Assembly: GCA_945890905.1 (NCBI GenBank)
Contig: CAMDDI010000144.1
Location: 1 to 8,796 of the forward strand
DNA from: Bacteriovorax stolpii
Lineage (GTDB): Bacteria > Bdellovibrionota > Bacteriovoracia > Bacteriovoracales > Bacteriovoracaceae
DNA length: 8,796 nucleotides
Direction of reading: 5' to 3'
In this document: piece after piece, positions 6,226-8,796 of the stretch
How positions within the stretch are numbered: the stretch's first letter is position 1
Layout of the letters: each line of letters begins with the position of its first letter
Notes under the pieces: generated by a model
Database searches by the model: none
Seen by the model: the letters and a program-made list of their open reading frames with translations, nothing else
Told to the model about the DNA's origin: nothing
Made by a program: the position numbers and the translations under genes

Positions 6226-6999
6226 TTAAAAGCAAATAGAATCAATACCCTCGGGCTGAGACATAGATTGGGTTTGAAAATTAAATACCCATTTATCCTT
6301 CCATTCAAAGCAGTGAATGGCCCGAGACATATCAATGTTACTTCCCGGACGATCAGTTGTTTCAGGGAGATCACTCATTTTAAACAGACAACTCTTGAAA
6401 TGAAGAGTTGAATTTTTTGCAGTTTGAATCGCAGTAGTGGAGGTCGCTGACTTATACGAAGTGCCGGGTTGATCTGTTAAAAACACCGTAGGATGGGGTG
6501 TAGGTTTAAAATGCGTAAAAGTCGCCGTTTCCGGATTATCACTTCTTGCATCCTGATTCCATCTCCAAAGAGCGAAGCGATCACCGTCATAAGATTGATA
6601 AACAGGATCATAGCTATCAGTATCAACTTCCCAGTCGCGATGAATAAATTTTGTCGGCTCACCAAAGTGATCTCTGGAAATACTCATAAGTTTTTCAAGC
6701 TGGGACCCATTCCAAATGGATTCCCACTTGCAGCCTTTAATAAACTGAACAACACCGTAATCATTAATTTGAGAAATTGATTGTGTCTTAAGTGTGATAC
6801 GAACATCAGTCATATAGTTAGCGATGCTCAAAGGCTCAGAAGTTTTGTGACGAAATCTCTTTTCTATAACTTTAATTCCAAAAGACTTAAGACTAGTGGT
6901 GTCTCTTGGAACAAAAGAATCTGTTCGGGTCTTGAGGATTTCAACGAATCCAAAAAGAGGTAATAAAAAAGGGAGAATAAATAAACGGTTTAGTTTCAT
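6226..6999 (-). CDS. Exported or membrane-anchored protein of unknown function (257 residues)
   Basis: Residues 1-21 (MKLNRLFILPFLLPLFGFVE) form a basic-then-hydrophobic signal sequence. No clear cleavage site follows, so it may remain as an anchor. The rest is polar with many aromatic residues (clusters such as FALWRWNQD near 142-150). It has four cysteines, at 90, 204, 230 and 256, an even number that suits two disulfides in the periplasm; the last lies one residue from the end. No known motif was recognised. The ATG is preceded by a weak purine-rich stretch (AAGATAGAG). The gene starts 57 bases after the outer-membrane barrel gene and ends 62 bases before the large cysteine-repeat gene, with no hairpin in either gap, so these three genes may be one transcript. 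Confidence 0.65.
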   Translation of the reverse strand: MKLNRLFILPFLLPLFGFVEILKTRTDSFVPRDTTSLKSFGIKVIEKRFRHKTSEPLSIANYMTDVRITLKTQSISQINDYGVVQFIKGCKWESIWNGSQLEKLMSISRDHFGEPTKFIHRDWEVDTDSYDPVYQSYDGDRFALWRWNQDARSDNPETATFTHFKPTPHPTVFLTDQPGTSYKSATSTTAIQTAKNSTLHFKSCLFKMSDLPETTDRPGSNIDMSRAIHCFEWKDKWVFNFQTQSMSQPEGIDSICF

Positions 7000-7056
7000 T
7001 GCTCTATCTTACATTGGCCCGGAAAAACTGCTATGGAATGATAGAAATTACAGGGT

Positions 7057-7926
7057 CTAAAAAGGATATGTCAAAGAGAGCGGACTTAAGTACCACTGCC
7101 CGTACTTATCTCCCTTAATATACTCTGAGACATACATAATTGAGGGTGTCCAAAATTTAAACAATCTTACCCCGCCGAGGTATTGAGTGCGGTGATCTTT
7201 AAGGTCATAAAATTCGCTACGAATTTGTTTGATGTAACTATACTTGGCACTGAAGGCGAGATCTTTAGATACACTCCAAATCAAGGTGGCCTCGTGGGCA
7301 TCTTCTCTGAAAATTTTTGAATTCATCACTTGATATGAAGTTAAAAGATTGATGTTATCACCCACTGGAAAAATAATTGTCCCTCCCATAGTTGAAGCAA
7401 TGAAATGATCATCTACTGGCTTGCCGAACTTTTCTCTCTCATCGTGAGAGCCCAAAGAGTCGTGCACATCTTGATAAATATCTGCAAAACTATGATTTCC
7501 AAAATCGTTATAACTAACACCACCATCGAGCTTCACGCCGATCCAACTTTTTTGAAACAGAGTGATAGATTGATTGAATTTTAGTTCGGCCCACTCTGCA
7601 TAAATTCCTAAAGATCTGGGCAGGGGATTTTCACCATTCTTAGTTCTCAGCACAGGTGTGACAAAGCGACCCTTGTATCCCAGAGAAGTCGCAAAATATT
7701 TTTTCCAAGTTCCCATCACATTTAGACTCAAGGCTTCTGTGGTCAGCTTATCAGTTTTTCCATAAAAATCATTGGCCTCATGGAGTCTTAGTCCTGAAAG
7801 CGGCAGCTGAGTATTTTCAGTATCACCTGGCAAGGTATAAGGATTAACACTCACGGATTCATCGAGAATTTTGCGAGCATGTGCATGCAGAGAAATGAGT
7901 AGTATAAGTAGAGAGAAGACTTTCAT
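7057..7926 (-). CDS. Outer-membrane beta-barrel protein, possibly LpxR-like lipid A deacylase
   Basis: A cleavable signal peptide (MKVFSLLILLISLHAHA, cut before RK) is followed by alternating amphipathic strands, and the protein ends in YPF, the terminal aromatic typical of outer-membrane barrels. There is no cysteine. Early in the mature part, EANDFYGKTDKLTTE (residues 50-64) resembles the ENDxFxxTDRxYT motif of LpxR (DUF2219), whose Asn-Asp pair is catalytic in Salmonella; here these would be Asn52 and Asp53. A second segment, YQDVHDSLGS (151-160), resembles the LpxR stretch with the catalytic His and would supply His155, but the Gln-His spacing is one residue shorter than in LpxR as I recall it. 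LpxR removes the 3'-acyloxyacyl chain from lipid A using calcium. At 289 residues it is slightly shorter than LpxR. Barrel assignment is firm; the enzyme assignment is tentative. AAAGGA five bases upstream supports the start. Confidence 0.75.
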   Translation of the reverse strand: MKVFSLLILLISLHAHARKILDESVSVNPYTLPGDTENTQLPLSGLRLHEANDFYGKTDKLTTEALSLNVMGTWKKYFATSLGYKGRFVTPVLRTKNGENPLPRSLGIYAEWAELKFNQSITLFQKSWIGVKLDGGVSYNDFGNHSFADIYQDVHDSLGSHDEREKFGKPVDDHFIASTMGGTIIFPVGDNINLLTSYQVMNSKIFREDAHEATLIWSVSKDLAFSAKYSYIKQIRSEFYDLKDHRTQYLGGVRLFKFWTPSIMYVSEYIKGDKYGQWYLSPLSLTYPF

Positions 7927-7931
7927 GTAAA

Positions 7932-7937
7932 TCCTTT
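7932..7937 (-). promoter_or_regulatory. Ribosome binding site of the outer-membrane protein gene (AAAGGA)
   Basis: On the minus strand AAAGGA lies five bases before the ATG at 7924-7926. It confirms the start that gives a complete signal peptide. Confidence 0.6.
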
Positions 7938-7962
7938 GTCCCTCCTATCTTTTGCGCATTTG

Positions 7963-7991
7963 GATATAAAACCAACTTAAGACTATCTAAA
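7963..7991 (-). promoter_or_regulatory. Possible sigma-70-type promoter of the outer-membrane protein gene
   Basis: On the minus strand TTTAGA (7986-7991) and TATATC (7963-7968) stand 17 bases apart, each matching four of six consensus bases. The pair lies just after the hairpin that ends the preceding gene and about 37 bases before the ATG, which is a sensible place. The region is AT-rich, so a chance match is possible. Confidence 0.3.
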
Positions 7992-7994
7992 AAG

Positions 7995-8030
7995 ATTTTT
8001 TAAGGAGGCCGTCCAATTTCTTAAACGGCC
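7995..8030 (-). terminator. Rho-independent-type terminator after the small exported protein gene
   Basis: On the minus strand a perfect six-base stem, GGCCGT (8025-8030) and ACGGCC (8007-8012), encloses a 12-base loop. It starts ten bases after the stop of the gene ending at 8041. The following sequence is TCC, then an A-run and a T-run (CTTTTT), so the U-tract is interrupted and termination may be partial. It separates the gene at 8041-8589 from the outer-membrane barrel gene. Confidence 0.6.
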
Positions 8031-8040
8031 CATTGATCAA

Positions 8041-8589
8041 TTAAATGTTATAATAACTTCCGTTGTAGCCAGAATCTACGCATGCATCGACATTTCCACG
8101 AGCATAGGCTTCATCAGCACATTTTGGTGGAGGAGTCATAGCACTGATAACTATCACTACTATCATAAGGGCCATAAAACCGTAGATTGGAAGCATTCCA
8201 TTATCTCCGTTCCAGCTTGCACCTTTTGAGTAAACCTTAGTTGCCATAGTATCAAGGAACGCTTGAATTTCTTCACGAGACATTTGATTTGATTGCATCA
8301 AAGCAAAAGTCTGAGAAAGGTCTTGAGCAACAGCTTTATCTTTGACTTGAGAAACTGTGAAATTAAAGAGCTCTTGATTTGTCATCCCCTGATTTTTGAG
8401 TTCTTCAATTGAAGCAGAAAGCACTTCAACGGCCACTTTGCGAGCAGCAGGATTAAGAGCAGCACCTTCAACTTCCATTGAATAGGCGAATTCATCAAAG
8501 GCCATCTTGATGCCGCTTTGAGAAGCAGCAAAAGATTGAGTCGTCGTTAAAGCAAAAGACATAGCAAGAACAAAAAATCGTTTAAACAT
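8041..8589 (-). CDS. Small exported helical protein with C-terminal membrane anchor and cysteine pair (182 residues)
   Basis: Residues 1-21 (MFKRFFVLAMSFALTTTQSFA) are a typical Sec signal peptide. Residues 25-125 are rich in Ala, Glu, Gln and Met and look fully alpha-helical. Residues 132-151 (MLPIYGFMALMIVVIVISAM) are a transmembrane segment, followed by a Pro-rich turn and a short tail with Cys157 and Cys170 and several Tyr and Asn. No family was recognised. A longer frame starting at 8658 exists, but the ATG at 8589 has GGAGGA seven bases upstream and begins exactly at the signal peptide. The strong ribosome binding site and the separate terminator suggest a well-translated single-gene transcript. 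With a cleaved signal and one later helix, the helical domain should lie in the periplasm and the Cys tail on the other side of the inner membrane; if the signal is not cleaved, this would be different. Confidence 0.75.
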   Translation of the reverse strand: MFKRFFVLAMSFALTTTQSFAASQSGIKMAFDEFAYSMEVEGAALNPAARKVAVEVLSASIEELKNQGMTNQELFNFTVSQVKDKAVAQDLSQTFALMQSNQMSREEIQAFLDTMATKVYSKGASWNGDNGMLPIYGFMALMIVVIVISAMTPPPKCADEAYARGNVDACVDSGYNGSYYNI

Positions 8590-8596
8590 TGTGGTA

Positions 8597-8602
8597 TCCT
8601 CC
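8597..8602 (-). promoter_or_regulatory. Strong ribosome binding site (GGAGGA) that fixes the start at 8589
   Basis: On the minus strand GGAGGA stands seven bases before the ATG. It is the best Shine-Dalgarno match in the window and decides against the 23-residue longer reading frame starting at 8658. Confidence 0.75.
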
Positions 8603-8670
8603 GTTACCTGATTAATTCTCACGGCTAAGTGTTGCTGACAATAAGTGCGTTTTGGCACGTGTGAAATGTT

Positions 8671-8681
8671 AGTTTCAAACT
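8671..8681. repeat. Small palindrome AGTTT-C-AAACT in the divergent intergenic region
   Basis: There are two perfect five-base arms around a single base. It lies 82 bases before the start of the minus-strand gene and 37 bases before the possible plus-strand start, where a regulator site would be expected. It is too short to be sure. Confidence 0.25.
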
Positions 8682-8709
8682 TATGCGGAAAGTTTTTTCA
8701 AAGGCGGGG

Positions 8710-8724
8710 GTGTCTTAATGACAC
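8710..8724. promoter_or_regulatory. Inverted repeat GTGTC-TTAAT-GACAC, possible operator or start-codon hairpin
   Basis: Perfect five-base arms surround a five-base centre. The ATG of the possible plus-strand gene (8718-8720) lies across the centre and the right arm, directly after a GGCGGGGG stretch. It could be a protein-binding site between divergent genes or, in RNA, a small hairpin that hides the start codon. A second imperfect pair, ACTGA (8723-8727) and TCAGT (8740-8744), overlaps its right edge. Confidence 0.35.
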
Positions 8725-8796
8725 TGAATTGGGATATTATCAGTCAAAATATTTTTAAATCGAAGAATGAATATGAAATTTTTGTTAAGCCTAAAG
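8718..8796 (+). CDS. Possible start of a divergent gene (runs off right edge)
   Basis: This is an open frame of 26 codons to the window edge, beginning MTLNWDIISQNIFK and continuing with SKNEYEIFVKPK. A G-rich stretch (GGCGGGGG) ends about eight bases before the ATG and could serve as ribosome binding site. The residue mix looks protein-like, but 26 codons without a stop is not rare by chance. A competing start in another frame, ATG at 8767 (MNMKFLLSLK), looks like the beginning of a signal peptide, with GAAGA just before it. Only one of the two is likely real. I name no function. Confidence 0.4.
   Translation, partial: MTLNWDIISQNIFKSKNEYEIFVKPK

Noticed and set aside
6493..6780. Plus-strand frame of 95 codons opposite the exported protein at 6226-6999
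   Set aside because: Basic, low-complexity shadow translation with no start signal; the minus-strand frame has a signal peptide and spans the whole region.
8590..8658. Twenty-three-residue extension of the protein at 8041-8589
   Set aside because: The extension contains no signal features and includes the GGAGGA site that clearly serves the ATG at 8589.

Overview
The window looks like a chromosomal segment of a Gram-negative, didermic bacterium, most plausibly a Bdellovibrio-and-like organism of the Bacteriovorax/Peredibacter type. This is an inference, with no marker gene to prove it. It rests on the moderate-to-low GC, the many exported proteins without recognisable families, the lipoproteins with lipoboxes, and an outer-membrane beta-barrel protein. 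No RNA gene, CRISPR array, insertion sequence or phage gene was seen, and no stretch above 300 bases lacks a gene.

Layout: nine complete genes and one partial gene lie on the minus strand, so transcription runs from the right end to the left. In that order they are: a small exported protein with a C-terminal membrane anchor (8041-8589); a rho-independent-type hairpin (8007-8030); an outer-membrane barrel with LpxR-like residues (7057-7926); an exported protein of unknown function (6226-6999); a 1025-residue exported protein built of repeated two-cysteine modules (3086-6163); a ferritin-like diiron protein (2543-3040); a 3D-domain lipoprotein (1700-2452); an O6-methylguanine-DNA methyltransferase (1073-1552); a small polytopic membrane protein whose start overlaps the previous stop (750-1073); a lipoprotein (185-694); and the first 50 codons of a RadD-like helicase (1-152). 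A short plus-strand reading frame (8718 to the right edge) may be the start of a divergent gene.

Functionally there are two themes. The left part (about 1-1552) is a tight cluster in which two DNA-repair genes, ogt and radD, flank two small envelope proteins. The rest is mainly cell envelope: most products have a signal peptide or lipobox, and several of the exported ones carry an even number of cysteines, which suggests disulfide-bonded periplasmic proteins. The large cysteine-repeat protein at 3086-6163 is the most unusual item: at least ten cysteine pairs recur about every 55-68 residues over most of its length, and I recognise no family for it.
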